Numbered from the stretch's first letter, positions 24,938 through 34,813 are shown. The stretch is 60,707 nucleotides of DNA from Bacteroidales bacterium (GCA_020859845.1 JAJBVL010000057.1:1-60707), one strand, 5' to 3'. The notes: generated by a model not told the origin, from the sequence alone. Numbers and translations are program-made.

Positions 24938-27900
24938 TTAGAAGGTTAAGTTAAGACCGAAAGAATAGGTACGCGACAGAGGATACGTCTTGCCGTAGCC
25001 CCACTGGCCTACGCCTACGAGTTCAGGATCGGAGGTGTCGGTGAAGTTGGTGATGGTGAAGAGGTTTTCGCCAGAGACGAAGAGACGCAGCTTCTCGCAA
25101 GCAAACTTCTGGGTGAGGTTGGTGGGCAGGGTATAGCCGAGGGTAAGGTTCTTCAGACGGCAGTAAGCAGCGTTCTGAATGTAGCGGGTCTGAGTGTAGG
25201 TGTTGCGACCACCGCCCCAGTTGGCAGCAGGATAGTAGCTGTCGAGGTTGAGGCCCAGTGGGTGGTTGGGGTCATCGCGGAAGTAGTCTTCGTGAGCCTT
25301 GAGGCCGATTGACTGCCACTTGCCCTGACCGATAGCACCCCAGAACATAGCGCCGCTGGCCATGTAGTCGCGCTTGAGAGTGCCCTGGAAGAACACCTTT
25401 ATGTCAAAGCCGCGCCAAGAAGCGTCGAGGTTAAGACCGAAGTTGTAGCGGGGAGTGGTGTTACCGATGATGGTGTAGTCGCCCGAGTCGTCGGCAGTGT
25501 AGGTGCCTTGGGTAATCTTGCCATCACCGTCGAGGTCGGCATACATGATGTCGCCTGCGCCCCAGTTTGAGCCGAGGAGGCTCTGGTCAACCTTTGCCAG
25601 GTGGGCATCCATCTCCTCCTGAGTCTTGGCGATGCCAAGGGTGGTGAAGCCCCAGATCTGGCCGAGCTTAGCGCCAGCATAGTAGGTAGAGCCGATGTTC
25701 TTGGAGTCGTTGGGATACTTGTCGATGTATACCTGGTTGTCGCTCAGGGTGAGGGTTACGCCATAGATCACTTCCTGGATCTTGTCGCGCCAGCTGATCT
25801 GGAGGTCCCAACCCTTAGAGGTCATGTCGAGGTTGTTGACCTTAGGCACTGCTGTACCGAGGACGTCGGGGAGCTCAGGAGCGGGTCCTACCATGTCGTA
25901 GGTCTTGCGCTGGAAGTAGCCAAAAGAACCGGTCAGACGGTTGTTGAGGAGGCCCCAGTCGAGACCCACTTCCCACGTGCGGCTCTTCTCCCAAGTAAGG
26001 AGCGATGACACGAGAGCAGGCTCAGAAGAGATGTTGGGCTTGGAGCCGTTGACGAGCCAGCCACCACCGTTGGGGGTTACAGTAATAGTTGGGTAGAAGG
26101 GATACCAGTTGTCGGTGTTCTGGTTGCCCAGCTTACCCCAAGAGGCGCGGAGCTTCAAGGTGTTGCATACGGGGATGAGATCTTCCCAGAAGGCTTCGCG
26201 GGCGATGTTCCAACCAGCGGAGAACGAGGGGAACCAGTTCCAGCGACGGTCGCGAGTGAAGCGCGAGGAGCCGTCGTAGCGGATGTTGGCCTCTAAGAGG
26301 TAACGGCCATCGTAGTCGTAGTTGAGACGACCGAATACACCCATGGTCGACCAGTTCTGGTATGCGCCGCTGAGCTTAGGATTGGAGGTGGTGGTGTCGA
26401 GGGTGGGGAGGCCAGCCTGGATGCCATCGCGCTGAGCGGTGATGCTGCTATAGCGCAGCCATTCGCTCTGGTAACCGGCCATCACCTTGAAGTTGTGCTT
26501 CCCAAAGTCGCGAGTATACTCAGCGTAGAAGTTGGGGTTGAAGTAGTTGCTCTTGTAAGCATACTCATACACGCTCGAAGTGGTGTTGTTGACAGCCACG
26601 GGATTGCCGTTCTGGTCGTGCTTGTAGGTGGTCTGCCAGTCTTCGTGGGTGCGGTTGTTGTTGATACGGTAGTTGACCTCAGCATTGATGAGCAGGCCAT
26701 CGATGGGAGTGATGCGAGCCACAAACTGCTGAGCAAATACGTCGTTTTGCTGCTTGAGGTCGCCACCATTCTGGAGCTCGTTGATGAAGCCCACGTTGGG
26801 GTCGGCCACAGCAAAGCCATTGGGGTCGTAGGCAGGGATGATAGGCCATGAGCGAGCTACGTTGTGGTAGAAGAGGCCACCGTCAACAATCCAAGAGGGA
26901 GAATTGTAGTCAACGCGGGTGAAGCGAGTGGTGTAGCCAAAGTTGAGCCACTTAGCAATCTGGATATCCATCTTGCCAGTGACGTTGTAGCGGCGCTTGT
27001 TGTCGTCGCCGTGACGAAGGATACCGCTCTGACCAAGGTAGTTGGCCGAGAAGTAGTAGTTGACTACATCGCTACCGCCGCTCACCGACAGGTTGTGCTC
27101 CTGCGAGAAGCTGTTGCCGAAGTGCTCTTTGAGCCAGTCGGTGTTGCCAAGAGGAAGCAGGTCGTCTTCGTCAAAGATTTCCCAATAGCCAGCGCTGTTG
27201 GCAAACATCTTCTGCATCGATGGGTCGGTCTGAGCCTTCTTAATCATGGCAAGACGCTCGTCGCTAAACCATGCGCCGTTGCCCTGATTGATCGAGGCAT
27301 CGTTCATGTAGAGAGCCCAGGTGTAGCTATCCATCATCTCAGGCATGTTGAGGGGAGAGTTGAAGCGGAAGCTATCGCTGTAGTTGATAGTGGGCTTACC
27401 CTTGGCGCCCTTCTTGGTGGTAACAAGAATCACACCACCGGCAGCGCGGCTACCATAGATAGAAGAAGCAGAGGCATCCTTGAGGACAGAGATGTTCTCC
27501 ACGTCGTTGGGGTTGATGTTGGCCAGGTCGCCTTCGAGGCCGTCGATGAGCACGAGGGGCGTCACCGAAGAGCCAGAACCGATGGTACCTGTACCACGGA
27601 TGTTAAATGTCTTTTCAGAGTTGAGGGCGCCACCGCCAGAGCCGATGGCAAAGTTCATGCCGGGGACAGTACCCTGCAGAGCGTCAACCACCGAGTTGAC
27701 AGGACGCGAGGTGATGTCCTTGGCGCTAACAGTAGACACTGCACCAGTGAGGTTTACTTTCTTCTGTGTACCGAAGCCCACCACAACGACTTCGTCCAGA
27801 GTGTGAGTATCTTCCTTGAGGACAATGCTCAGAGGCTGGCCGTTCCAGACCACCTCGATGGGGTCGTAACCGATGTAGGTCACGGTGATTTTGCTGCCAA

Positions 27901-28153
27901 CGGGTACGTTGGTCAGGGTGAAGTGGCCTTCCATGTCGGTGGCGGTTGCCAGGCTGGTACCCACGACGCGGATAGTAGCGCCGATGAGGGCATCGCCAAG
28001 GTCATCTTCCACTACACCGGTACAAGTACCGGTAGTCTCTTGGGGCATGGCTGCCAAGGGAGCAGCCGTGGGTGATGCTGAGGCATACGTAGTCCCTGTA
28101 AGGAGCATAGACGCGAGCACAGCAGAAGCCCATGTTCTCAGATGATTGGTCAT
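24938..28153 (-). CDS. SusC-family TonB-dependent outer-membrane transporter
   Basis: A 1071-aa outer-membrane importer. After a signal peptide (about 25 aa) comes a carboxypeptidase-regulatory-like beta domain (about 40-115), the TonB-box-like DEVVVVGFGTQKK, a plug domain with the SusC signature around LIDGLEGDLANINPNDVENI and LKDASASSIYGSRAAGG, and a 22-strand barrel closing with YSFGLNLTF. TonB powers import of the SusD-bound ligand. No glycosidase, regulator or sulfatase is adjacent, so the substrate is unknown. Confidence 0.95.
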   Translation of the reverse strand: MTNHLRTWASAVLASMLLTGTTYASASPTAAPLAAMPQETTGTCTGVVEDDLGDALIGATIRVVGTSLATATDMEGHFTLTNVPVGSKITVTYIGYDPIEVVWNGQPLSIVLKEDTHTLDEVVVVGFGTQKKVNLTGAVSTVSAKDITSRPVNSVVDALQGTVPGMNFAIGSGGGALNSEKTFNIRGTGTIGSGSSVTPLVLIDGLEGDLANINPNDVENISVLKDASASSIYGSRAAGGVILVTTKKGAKGKPTINYSDSFRFNSPLNMPEMMDSYTWALYMNDASINQGNGAWFSDERLAMIKKAQTDPSMQKMFANSAGYWEIFDEDDLLPLGNTDWLKEHFGNSFSQEHNLSVSGGSDVVNYYFSANYLGQSGILRHGDDNKRRYNVTGKMDIQIAKWLNFGYTTRFTRVDYNSPSWIVDGGLFYHNVARSWPIIPAYDPNGFAVADPNVGFINELQNGGDLKQQNDVFAQQFVARITPIDGLLINAEVNYRINNNRTHEDWQTTYKHDQNGNPVAVNNTTSSVYEYAYKSNYFNPNFYAEYTRDFGKHNFKVMAGYQSEWLRYSSITAQRDGIQAGLPTLDTTTSNPKLSGAYQNWSTMGVFGRLNYDYDGRYLLEANIRYDGSSRFTRDRRWNWFPSFSAGWNIAREAFWEDLIPVCNTLKLRASWGKLGNQNTDNWYPFYPTITVTPNGGGWLVNGSKPNISSEPALVSSLLTWEKSRTWEVGLDWGLLNNRLTGSFGYFQRKTYDMVGPAPELPDVLGTAVPKVNNLDMTSKGWDLQISWRDKIQEVIYGVTLTLSDNQVYIDKYPNDSKNIGSTYYAGAKLGQIWGFTTLGIAKTQEEMDAHLAKVDQSLLGSNWGAGDIMYADLDGDGKITQGTYTADDSGDYTIIGNTTPRYNFGLNLDASWRGFDIKVFFQGTLKRDYMASGAMFWGAIGQGKWQSIGLKAHEDYFRDDPNHPLGLNLDSYYPAANWGGGRNTYTQTRYIQNAAYCRLKNLTLGYTLPTNLTQKFACEKLRLFVSGENLFTITNFTDTSDPELVGVGQWGYGKTYPLSRTYSFGLNLTF

Positions 28154-28223
28154 AAAGAAATGATTAATTTAACAAATATTTAAGGTTAAAATTAGGTTTT
28201 GAGGGTTGATTTAAATAGATATG

Positions 28224-28231
28224 CAAAAGTA
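28224..28231 (-). promoter_or_regulatory. -7 box of the susC-susD operon
   Basis: TACTTTTG on the minus strand, 70 nt before the susC ATG. Confidence 0.6.
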
Positions 28232-28365
28232 GTGCAATTAGATTATATAGATAGTCAATTAAAGATTAAAAGAAGTTGGCAAACTGTTAAATTATTAGGT
28301 TTGGTTAAAAAGAATGATTTTGGCGCATGATGTCTCCAAATTTATACAAAAAATTTATGGATATG

Positions 28366-28408
28366 TGTAAAAAATAGCAAAGCATTCTCCCCACGTGGGA
28401 AAATGCTT
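28366..28408 (-). terminator. intrinsic terminator after folC
   Basis: An AAGCATT/AATGCTT stem extended by an inner CCCACGTGGG core (28380-28408) is followed on the minus strand by TTTGCTATTTTTT. Confidence 0.75.
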
Positions 28409-28462
28409 GCAATCTCCTTAAAGTCAGAACTGTGAAAAAATGCTATTCTCCTCCAGAAAGGC

Positions 28463-29749
28463 TCAAGAGAGGAAATCGGCCACCACGAAGTTGGAGCCTC
28501 CTATAAATATGGTGTCGTCAGGAGCTGCCGCTTTGCGAGCTGCTTCAACTGCTTTTTTCACCGTGGGGAAGTCGCGGCCATCAATGTGGCGCTTGGAGGC
28601 TGCTTTGCGTAGGTCGCGCGATGGGAGTCCGCGTTTCACCGATGGCTGGGTGAAATAGAAAGTGGCGCGAGGTATCGAGGCCAATAGGTCGAGGATATGG
28701 GATATGTCCTTGTCGGCAGCAAATCCCACTACTATATGGTGATGCCCTGGAAGGTCGGCAATCTGAGGGGCAAGCTGTTGCCAGCCTCCGACGTTGTGGC
28801 CAGTGTCAATGATGGTCAGCGGCGAGTCGGCCACCTTCATCCAGCGCCCTTGCAGGCCTGTGAGGCCCATCACGTTGTTGAGGCCCTCGGCCACGGCCGT
28901 TTGCTCAATGGCCCATCCGCGCTGTTGAAGCACGAGGACACACTGTAGCACTCCCGCCATGTTGCGAGGCTGATATTTGCCCGTGAGGTCGCACTGGAGA
29001 GTGCCAAAGGGGGTGTCGTGATACCACATCTTGTCGCCTCTCTTCTCCCAGGTGCTCATCATCTTATGGTCAGGGGCAAAGAAGATTGGCGCCTTCACCT
29101 CCGAGGCTTTAATCTGGAATATGCGGCGTATGGAGCCCTCGGCCTCGGAGACCACTACCGGCACATCATGCTTGATGATGCCACCTTTCTCGCGGGCGAT
29201 AGATTCGAGAGTGTCGCCCAGATACTGCGTGTGGTCAAGCGATATGTTGGTGATCAGCGATAGCGCGGGGGTAAGTATGTTGGTGCTGTCAAGGCGTCCT
29301 CCAAGGCCCACCTCCACTATGGCCACATCCACCTTTTGCTGAGCAAAATAGTGGAATGCCATGGTCATGGTCAGCTCGAAGAAGGACGGCTCAATAACAT
29401 CAGCCTCCGGGCGCTGGCGCCAGTCGTTGATAAAGGCGAGCACATCTTGTCGGGGTATCATCTGGCCGTTGACGCGTATGCGCTCGCGGAAGTCTACGAG
29501 GTGGGGCGATGTGTAGAGCCCCACTTTGTATCCTGCGCTCTGAAGGATAGCCGCAAGCATATGGGCCGACGAGCCTTTGCCATTGGTGCCGGCAATGTGG
29601 ATTGAGGGGAAAGCGTCGCTGGGACAGCCATATATATTGTCGAGCATGTAGGCTCGCGCCAATCCGGGCTTATAGGCTCCTGCGCCTACGTTCTGGAAGG
29701 GTGGACATTGAGAGTAGAGCCATTGTATGGCTTCGTCGTAGTCGGGCAT
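28463..29749 (-). CDS. folC: folylpolyglutamate synthase / dihydrofolate synthase
   Basis: A 428-aa ATP-dependent ligase that adds glutamate to dihydropteroate or folates. The ATP loop GTNGKGSSAHMLAA, the start block GLARAYMLDNIYG, GLGGRLDSTNI and NISLDHTQYLGDT are diagnostic of the Mur-ligase-like fold. The start MPDYDEAIQWLYSQ at 29749 is preferred, as the longer frame begins in a TTG inside the -7 box at 29816-29823. It is the second folate gene in the window besides folP, but not linked to it. Confidence 0.93.
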   Translation of the reverse strand: MPDYDEAIQWLYSQCPPFQNVGAGAYKPGLARAYMLDNIYGCPSDAFPSIHIAGTNGKGSSAHMLAAILQSAGYKVGLYTSPHLVDFRERIRVNGQMIPRQDVLAFINDWRQRPEADVIEPSFFELTMTMAFHYFAQQKVDVAIVEVGLGGRLDSTNILTPALSLITNISLDHTQYLGDTLESIAREKGGIIKHDVPVVVSEAEGSIRRIFQIKASEVKAPIFFAPDHKMMSTWEKRGDKMWYHDTPFGTLQCDLTGKYQPRNMAGVLQCVLVLQQRGWAIEQTAVAEGLNNVMGLTGLQGRWMKVADSPLTIIDTGHNVGGWQQLAPQIADLPGHHHIVVGFAADKDISHILDLLASIPRATFYFTQPSVKRGLPSRDLRKAASKRHIDGRDFPTVKKAVEAARKAAAPDDTIFIGGSNFVVADFLS

Positions 29750-29815
29750 GAGATTAGGTGGAGGAGCAGCTTTTGAGGTGATGGTAGATAAGTGAGGATT
29801 GTGAAGAAGTGAGTG

Positions 29816-29823
29816 CAAATATA
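29816..29823 (-). promoter_or_regulatory. -7 box of folC
   Basis: TATATTTG on the minus strand. It places the transcript start about 60 nt ahead of the chosen ATG. Confidence 0.55.
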
Positions 29824-29921
29824 CGATAAATATTCATTAAAACAAAAGAAATGTCATAAGATTGCAACAATATACTACATATTTATGCTAAATAATAAAT
29901 AAATACGCATTTATATGCCTT

Positions 29922-30494
29922 CTAGAATATAAAGTAGCCAGCCAGTCCGGCCAAAAGAATGATGAGAATAGGGTGCCACTTGACGAAGTAGACCAGCACA
30001 AAAGCCACTACACATATCGATATGCTGGCTATCACCTCGCGTGGTGCCTCTCCGAAGTTGGCACTGTTCATCAGCAGGAGAGCAGCCGAGGCTATAAGGC
30101 CCACCACCACCAGACGCAGCCCCATAAAGGCCCCCTTGATGACGGTACTCTCGCGATGCCGGCTTATCAGGTGGCTCGTGTAGCGCACAAGCAAGAATGA
30201 AGGGAGCATCACTGTCAGCGTACAAATGATGGAGCCAAGCAGTCCCCAGAGAGGGGAAGCGAAGGCCGCGGAGTATTGGCCTGGCACGACATAGCCTATA
30301 TAAGTGGCCGAATTGATGCCGATGGGGCCTGGGGTCATTTGGGAAATGGCCACGATGTCGGTAAACATCTGCTCGGTGATCCACCCTGGGTCGACAATCT
30401 CGCTTTCGATGAGGGCCAGCATGGCGTATCCGCCACCGAATCCGAAGAGACCTATCTTAAGATAGGCCCAGCTAAGTCGCAGATAGATAATCAT
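29922..30494 (-). CDS. chrA: chromate transporter, half-size subunit 2
   Basis: A 190-aa membrane protein and one half of a split CHR-family anion transporter. The family signature is at the N-terminus (GLFGFGGGYAMLALIE), followed by QMTPGPIGINSATYIGY and about five hydrophobic segments. Short CHR proteins occur as tandem pairs and are thought to assemble as heterodimers. Its ATG overlaps the TGA of the first half by 4 bp. Whether the natural substrate is chromate or another oxyanion is not evident. Confidence 0.9.
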   Translation of the reverse strand: MIIYLRLSWAYLKIGLFGFGGGYAMLALIESEIVDPGWITEQMFTDIVAISQMTPGPIGINSATYIGYVVPGQYSAAFASPLWGLLGSIICTLTVMLPSFLLVRYTSHLISRHRESTVIKGAFMGLRLVVVGLIASAALLLMNSANFGEAPREVIASISICVVAFVLVYFVKWHPILIILLAGLAGYFIF

Positions 30495-31075
30495 GGTTGG
30501 GAGGATTTAGACTGTTGACGACGCAATACGAGATAACCACCGATGGCGCCGAGCACTATATATAATATGGGGCTGGAGACAAAGGTCCACTTGCTCCATA
30601 TCATTAGCGCCACGAAGACGGGGATGATGACCGTGCTCCACTTGACGCCTGCCGACCGCGCCGAGGTGAGTACAGGAGCCACGATGAGCGCCACCACTGC
30701 TGGGCGTATGCCCATGAAGATGTGGCTGAGGGTCTCGTTGCTCTTTATCATGTCGGGGGTGAGAAAGATGGCTATGGCCAGAATGATGAGAAAGGAGGGG
30801 AGGATGGTGCCGAGGGCGGCAATGATGCTGCCGCGGAGGCCTCCCACGCGGTCGCCCACCACCACGGCGATGTTAACGGCTAAGATGCCTGGCAGCGATT
30901 GAGCTATGGCGAGCAGGTCGAGGAAGTCCTCGCGCGAAAGCCAGTGATGACGGTCCACCACCTCCTTCTCGATGATGGAGATCATGGCCCAGCCTCCACC
31001 AAAAGTGAAGGCACCGATTTTGAAAAATGTGAAAAACAAGGAGACGGGGTGGGAAATTAAAGAAGCCCTCCACAT
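30491..31075 (-). CDS. chrA: chromate transporter, half-size subunit 1
   Basis: A 194-aa membrane protein, the partner half of the CHR pair. It has KIGAFTFGGGWAMISIIE, QSLPGILAVNIAVVVGD and further hydrophobic segments. The ATG at 31075 lies in the loop of the rplT terminator hairpin (31061-31094), so the first four codons are part of the hairpin's stem. The only alternative seen is a TTG 12 codons later. Expression would therefore depend on readthrough of that terminator or on an unseen promoter. Confidence 0.85.
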   Translation of the reverse strand: MWRASLISHPVSLFFTFFKIGAFTFGGGWAMISIIEKEVVDRHHWLSREDFLDLLAIAQSLPGILAVNIAVVVGDRVGGLRGSIIAALGTILPSFLIILAIAIFLTPDMIKSNETLSHIFMGIRPAVVALIVAPVLTSARSAGVKWSTVIIPVFVALMIWSKWTFVSSPILYIVLGAIGGYLVLRRQQSKSSQP

Positions 31076-31094
31076 GGGGGAGTGGAGGGCTTCT
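31061..31094 (-). terminator. terminator of rplT that contains the chromate transporter start
   Basis: AGAAGCCCTCCAC (31061-31073) and GTGGAGGGCTTCT (31082-31094) form a perfect 13-bp stem, followed on the minus strand by TTTAATTT. The ATG of the next gene occupies the loop edge at 31073-31075. Confidence 0.85.
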
Positions 31095-31111
31095 ATGTTG
31101 AAAGATGATGT

Positions 31112-31465
31112 TTAGGCTTCTGCTTTTACCTTGTCAACAACGGCCTTGAAGGCTGCGGGGTTGTTGAGGGCGAGGTCGGCAAGCACCTTGCGGTTGATCT
31201 GGATGCCAGCCTTGTGGATGAGACCCATGAGTTTGGAGTAGGAAAGGTCCTCCATGCGAGCAGCAGCGTTGATACGCTGTATCCAGAGGGCGCGGAAGTT
31301 GCCCTTCTTGTCCTTACGGTCGCGATAGGCATAGGTGAGACCCTTTTCCCAAGTGTTCTTGGCTACGGTCCACACGTTGCGACGGCAACCGAAGTAGCCA
31401 CGGGTGAGTTTTAAGATTTTCTTTCTGCGAGCTCTTGAAGCTACATGATTTACTGATCTTGGCAT
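31112..31465 (-). CDS. rplT: ribosomal protein L20
   Basis: A 117-aa protein of the large subunit that binds 23S rRNA early in assembly. Typical start [18 protein letters not shown], the helix [10 protein letters not shown], and the [20 protein letters not shown] block. Last gene of thrS-infC-rpmI-rplT, 133 bp from rpmI, a rather long spacer in which only a short GTGATTTTATCAC hairpin was noticed. Confidence 0.97.
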   Translation of the reverse strand: MPRSVNHVASRARRKKILKLTRGYFGCRRNVWTVAKNTWEKGLTYAYRDRKDKKGNFRALWIQRINAAARMEDLSYSKLMGLIHKAGIQINRKVLADLALNNPAAFKAVVDKVKAEA

Positions 31466-31598
31466 TGTAGTTGATGTGTTTGGTGAAAGTTAGCGGCAAG
31501 CGTAGTTGCTCTTGGGGGTGCTAAACATTCGGTTAATAAACGGGTGATAAAATCACTAATTAAGATGATAATTGGAGGGCACGCGGCGTAGGTCTCTA

Positions 31599-31796
31599 TT
31601 ACCTGATGGCCAGCAGCTCGAGCACGTTGCCATGGTCGGCGCGCGAAACGGTCGACACGTGGGTAAGGTTGCGCTTTTGCTTCTTGGTCTTCTTGGTGAG
31701 AATGTGGCTCTTGTAAGCGTGCTTTCTCTTGATTTTTCCTGATCCGGTAAGGGCGAACCTCTTTTTGGCACCGGAGTTAGTCTTAATCTTGGGCAT
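31599..31796 (-). CDS. rpmI: ribosomal protein L35
   Basis: A 65-aa basic protein of the large subunit: [19 protein letters not shown], then [20 protein letters not shown]. Third gene of the thrS operon, 52 bp after infC. Confidence 0.97.
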   Translation of the reverse strand: MPKIKTNSGAKKRFALTGSGKIKRKHAYKSHILTKKTKKQKRNLTHVSTVSRADHGNVLELLAIR

Positions 31797-31848
31797 TGTT
31801 GATTGATAAGTGATTATTAATTCGGGTGTTGAATTGCTTGTCGTAAAG

Positions 31849-32460
31849 TTATTTCTTCTTGGGCGAGAGCATGATAATCATACGCTTGCCTTCGAGCACT
31901 GGCATTTGCTCTACCTTGCCCACATCCTCAAGGTCGTTGGCAAAGCGTAGAAGCAACACCTCGCCTTGCTCCTTGAAGAGGATGGAGCGGCCTTTGAAGA
32001 ACACGTAGGCCTTTACCTTGGCTCCTTCCTTCAGAAACTCTTGGGCGTGCTTGAGCTTGAAGTTGTAGTCGTGGTCGTCGGTCTGAGGACCGAAGCGAAT
32101 CTCCTTCACCACCACTTTGGTGGCTTTGGCCTTTTGCTCCTTCTGACGCTTCTTCTGCTGGTAGAGAAACTTCTGATAGTCGAGCACCTTGCACACTGGG
32201 GGCTCGGCGGTAGGGGAGATCTCGATGAGGTCGAGCCCCTGGTCTTCGGCTATCTTGAGAGCCTGCTGAATGGTGTAGATGCCTGTCTCCACATTATCGC
32301 CTACAAGACGCACCTCACGGGCACGTATGCGCTCGTTGATGTTGTAGGGGTCTTTGGCGTTGCGGTCGTGGCTCCGGCGCTGTTGTGGCTGCTGGGAGGG
32401 CTGCTGGCCGCTGGGGGCAGATGGTCGGCGAGGACCGGGATTATAGGGCTTTTTGTCCAT
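31849..32460 (-). CDS. infC: translation initiation factor IF-3
   Basis: A 203-aa factor that keeps 30S subunits free and checks initiator tRNA pairing. After a Pro/Gln-rich extension of about 40 residues come the N domain ([33 protein letters not shown]), the lysine-rich linker ([19 protein letters not shown]) and the C domain ([17 protein letters not shown]). It uses a plain ATG, unlike the AUU of E. coli infC. Lies 9 bp from thrS. Confidence 0.97.
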   Translation of the reverse strand: MDKKPYNPGPRRPSAPSGQQPSQQPQQRRSHDRNAKDPYNINERIRAREVRLVGDNVETGIYTIQQALKIAEDQGLDLIEISPTAEPPVCKVLDYQKFLYQQKKRQKEQKAKATKVVVKEIRFGPQTDDHDYNFKLKHAQEFLKEGAKVKAYVFFKGRSILFKEQGEVLLLRFANDLEDVGKVEQMPVLEGKRMIIMLSPKKK

Positions 32461-32469
32461 TCAGTAGGG

Positions 32470-34407
32470 TTATTGGTTGGTCATTTCCTTGACTTCTTGC
32501 GTCAATTGCGCTGCAAAGGTAGCAATTTTCATCGTACCTTTATCACCTTCGCCTTGTTTTCTTACAGAAATTTCACCATTTTGGGCTTCTTTTTCACCTA
32601 CAATAAGCAAATAGGGGATGCGGCGCATCTCGTTGTCGCGTATTTTGCGCCCTATCTTCTCGTTGCGGTCGTCGACGATGGTGCGTATATCCTCGGCGTT
32701 GAGCTGGCGAGCCACCTCGTAAGCGTAGTCGTTAAACTTCTCGCTGATGGGCAACACCACTGCCTGGTCGGGAGCGAGCCAGAGGGGGAATCGGCCAGCG
32801 GTGTGCTCGAGCAGCACAGCAACGAAGCGCTCCATCGAGCCGAAGGGGGCTCGGTGGATCATCACTGGGCGGTGCTTCTGATTGTCGGCGCCGGTGTATT
32901 CGAGGCCAAAGCGCTCGGGGAGGTTGTAGTCCACTTGGATGGTGCCAAGCTGCCAGCGGCGTCCGAGGGCATCCTTCACCATAAAGTCGAGCTTGGGTCC
33001 GTAGAAGGCAGCCTCGCCCAGCTCTTTGCGAGCCTTGAGGCCTTTCTCTTCGCAGGCTTCGATGATGGCGCTTTCGGCGAGGTGCCAGTTCTCGTCGCTG
33101 CCGATGTATTTATCCTTGTTCTTCGGGTCGCGCAGGGATATCTGGGCCTCGAAGTTGTCAAACTTCAGAGCCTTGAAGATGTAGAAGATGATGTCCATTA
33201 CCTTCAAGAACTCGCCCTTGATCTGGTCGGGGGCGCAGTAGATGTGGGCATCGTCCTGCGTGAAGCCACGCACTCTGGTCAGGCCGTGGAGCTCGCCGCT
33301 CTGCTCGTAGCGATACACTGTGCCAAACTCGGCCAGACGCATGGGCAGGTCGCGGTAGCTGCGTGGATATGCCTTGAAGATTTCGCAGTGGTGGGGGCAG
33401 TTCATTGGTTTGAGCAGGTATTCTTCGCCCTCCTCGGGAGTCTTGATAGGCTTGAACGAGTCCTTGCCGTATTTAGCGTAGTGGCCCGAGGTGACGTAGA
33501 GGTTCTTGCCGCCAATATGGGGAGTGATTACCTGGAGGTAGCCATACTGCTTCTGTATCTTGCGGAGAAATTGCTCCAGGCGGTCGCGCAGGGCTGCACC
33601 CTTGGGAAGCCAGAGGGGCAGGCCGGCGCCAACGTTTTGCGAGAAGGCAAAGAGCTCCATCTCCTTACCGAGTTTGCGGTGGTCGCGCTTCTTGGCCTCT
33701 TCGAGCAGCACGAGATACTCGTCGAGCATCTTCTGCTGTGGGAAGGTGATGCCGTAGACGCGCAGCAGCTGTGGACGCTTCTCGTCGCCTCGCCAGTAGG
33801 CACCGGCGAGCGAGGTGATCTTCACGGCCTTGATGGGGGCAGTGGTGGGGATATGTGGACCGCGGCAGAGGTCGGTAAATGAGCCTTGGGTGTAGGTGGT
33901 GATATGGCCATCTTCGAGCTCGCTGATGAGTTCACACTTGTAGGTCTCGCCGCGCTTGCCGAAGGCTTCGAGGGCGTCGGCTTTAGAGATGTCGCGACGC
34001 ACGATCTCCTGCTTCTCGCGAGCGAGCTCGAGCATCTTCTTCTCTATCTTCTCGAAGTCGGCGGCGGTGATGGAGTGTTCTCCGGGGTCGATGTCGTAGT
34101 AGAAACCGTTTTCGATGGCGGGGCCGATGCCAAACTTCACGCCGGGATAGAGCTCTTGGAGGGCTTCGGCGAGGAGGTGGGCAGAGCTATGCCAGAAAGC
34201 GTGCTTGCCCTCTGGGTCGTCCCACTTGAAGAGACGTAGCTCGGCGTCGGCAGTGATGGGGCGCGAGAGGTCCCATTCCTGTTCGTTGACCGTTGCAGCC
34301 AGCACGTCCTTGGCCAGACGCGGGCTTATCGACTGGGCAATTTCGAGAGGGGTGGTACCTTCGGGGAATTGCTTCACCGATTTGTCGGGAAATGTGATGT
34401 TGATCAT
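32470..34407 (-). CDS. thrS: threonyl-tRNA synthetase
   Basis: A 645-aa class II synthetase. An N-terminal TGS domain (1-62) and the editing domain with [11 protein letters not shown] (about 95-105) and the late DLCRGPHI precede the catalytic core (motif 2 around [20 protein letters not shown], motif 3 near [11 protein letters not shown]) and the anticodon-binding domain. First gene of the thrS-infC-rpmI-rplT operon, read from the promoter at 34469-34476. Confidence 0.97.
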   Translation of the reverse strand: MINITFPDKSVKQFPEGTTPLEIAQSISPRLAKDVLAATVNEQEWDLSRPITADAELRLFKWDDPEGKHAFWHSSAHLLAEALQELYPGVKFGIGPAIENGFYYDIDPGEHSITAADFEKIEKKMLELAREKQEIVRRDISKADALEAFGKRGETYKCELISELEDGHITTYTQGSFTDLCRGPHIPTTAPIKAVKITSLAGAYWRGDEKRPQLLRVYGITFPQQKMLDEYLVLLEEAKKRDHRKLGKEMELFAFSQNVGAGLPLWLPKGAALRDRLEQFLRKIQKQYGYLQVITPHIGGKNLYVTSGHYAKYGKDSFKPIKTPEEGEEYLLKPMNCPHHCEIFKAYPRSYRDLPMRLAEFGTVYRYEQSGELHGLTRVRGFTQDDAHIYCAPDQIKGEFLKVMDIIFYIFKALKFDNFEAQISLRDPKNKDKYIGSDENWHLAESAIIEACEEKGLKARKELGEAAFYGPKLDFMVKDALGRRWQLGTIQVDYNLPERFGLEYTGADNQKHRPVMIHRAPFGSMERFVAVLLEHTAGRFPLWLAPDQAVVLPISEKFNDYAYEVARQLNAEDIRTIVDDRNEKIGRKIRDNEMRRIPYLLIVGEKEAQNGEISVRKQGEGDKGTMKIATFAAQLTQEVKEMTNQ

Positions 34408-34468
34408 TCCGTGGTGATAGGTATATGATGTCTTTTCAGTTAATTATCACGTAAATATTTTGCGGCTG

Positions 34469-34476
34469 CAAAGTTA
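34469..34476 (-). promoter_or_regulatory. promoter -7 box of the thrS operon
   Basis: TAACTTTG on the minus strand with TTTGG at 34496-34500 as the -33 motif (19-bp spacer). The leader to thrS is about 55 nt, with no T-box or other conserved leader evident. Confidence 0.7.
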
Positions 34477-34525
34477 ACAAATATCAACGAAACCACCAAA
34501 ACTAAATAAGAGAAAGCTATATAAG

Positions 34526-34813
34526 ATGTCATGCTATGAGGCATATCATAATGATGAAAAACTCGCCACACTGTGGCGACAATTAAGCTGGAGCCACAAT
34601 AGAACGATACTTGGCCGATGCCAAACAGGCACGGAGCGAGAGTTCTATCTCCGTCTTTGTGTACATGACCATCTGTCCACTCGTGAACTCGACCGCCAGA
34701 TTTCTGCATCCGTCTATGAGCGCACAATGCTCTCACAGGAAAAAATCGCGACGCTGTCACGACAAATTGGAGATAAGGCAAAAGAGGTGTTCCGTGACAC
34801 TTATTATCAATAA
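34526..34813 (+). pseudogene. fragment of a DUF1016 (YhcG-type) PDDEXK nuclease
   Basis: Ninety-five codons match the junction of the DUF1016 N-terminal domain: LSWSHNRTILG, then TEREFYLRLCVHDHLSTREL, RQISASVYERT and a final EVFRDTYYQ where intact relatives continue VFRDPYFLDFLGL into the nuclease domain. Both the start and the whole C-terminal nuclease are missing. Intact members are about 330-370 residues and often lie with restriction systems or in mobile regions. This piece lies in a gap with a large inverted repeat just downstream. Confidence 0.65.

Larger units (their letters stand above)
28154..28462. other. 309-bp intergenic region upstream of susC
   Basis: AT-rich sequence holding the susC promoter (-7 box at 28224-28231), a 70-nt susC leader, and the folC terminator at 28366-28408. 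No open frame or further structure is evident, and no ECF-sigma/anti-sigma genes or hybrid two-component regulator are adjacent. Confidence 0.6.

Noticed and set aside
26864-28075. 403-codon plus-strand frame opposite susC
   Set aside because: Fully antisense to a clear SusC gene and without recognisable features.
31966-33882. Long open frame (638 codons) on the plus strand opposite infC and thrS
   Set aside because: It is antisense to two certain genes and arises from their codon usage; its translation is Leu/Val-rich with no motif.
34440-34781. 113-codon minus-strand frame upstream of thrS
   Set aside because: It covers the thrS promoter and lies opposite the better supported DUF1016 fragment.
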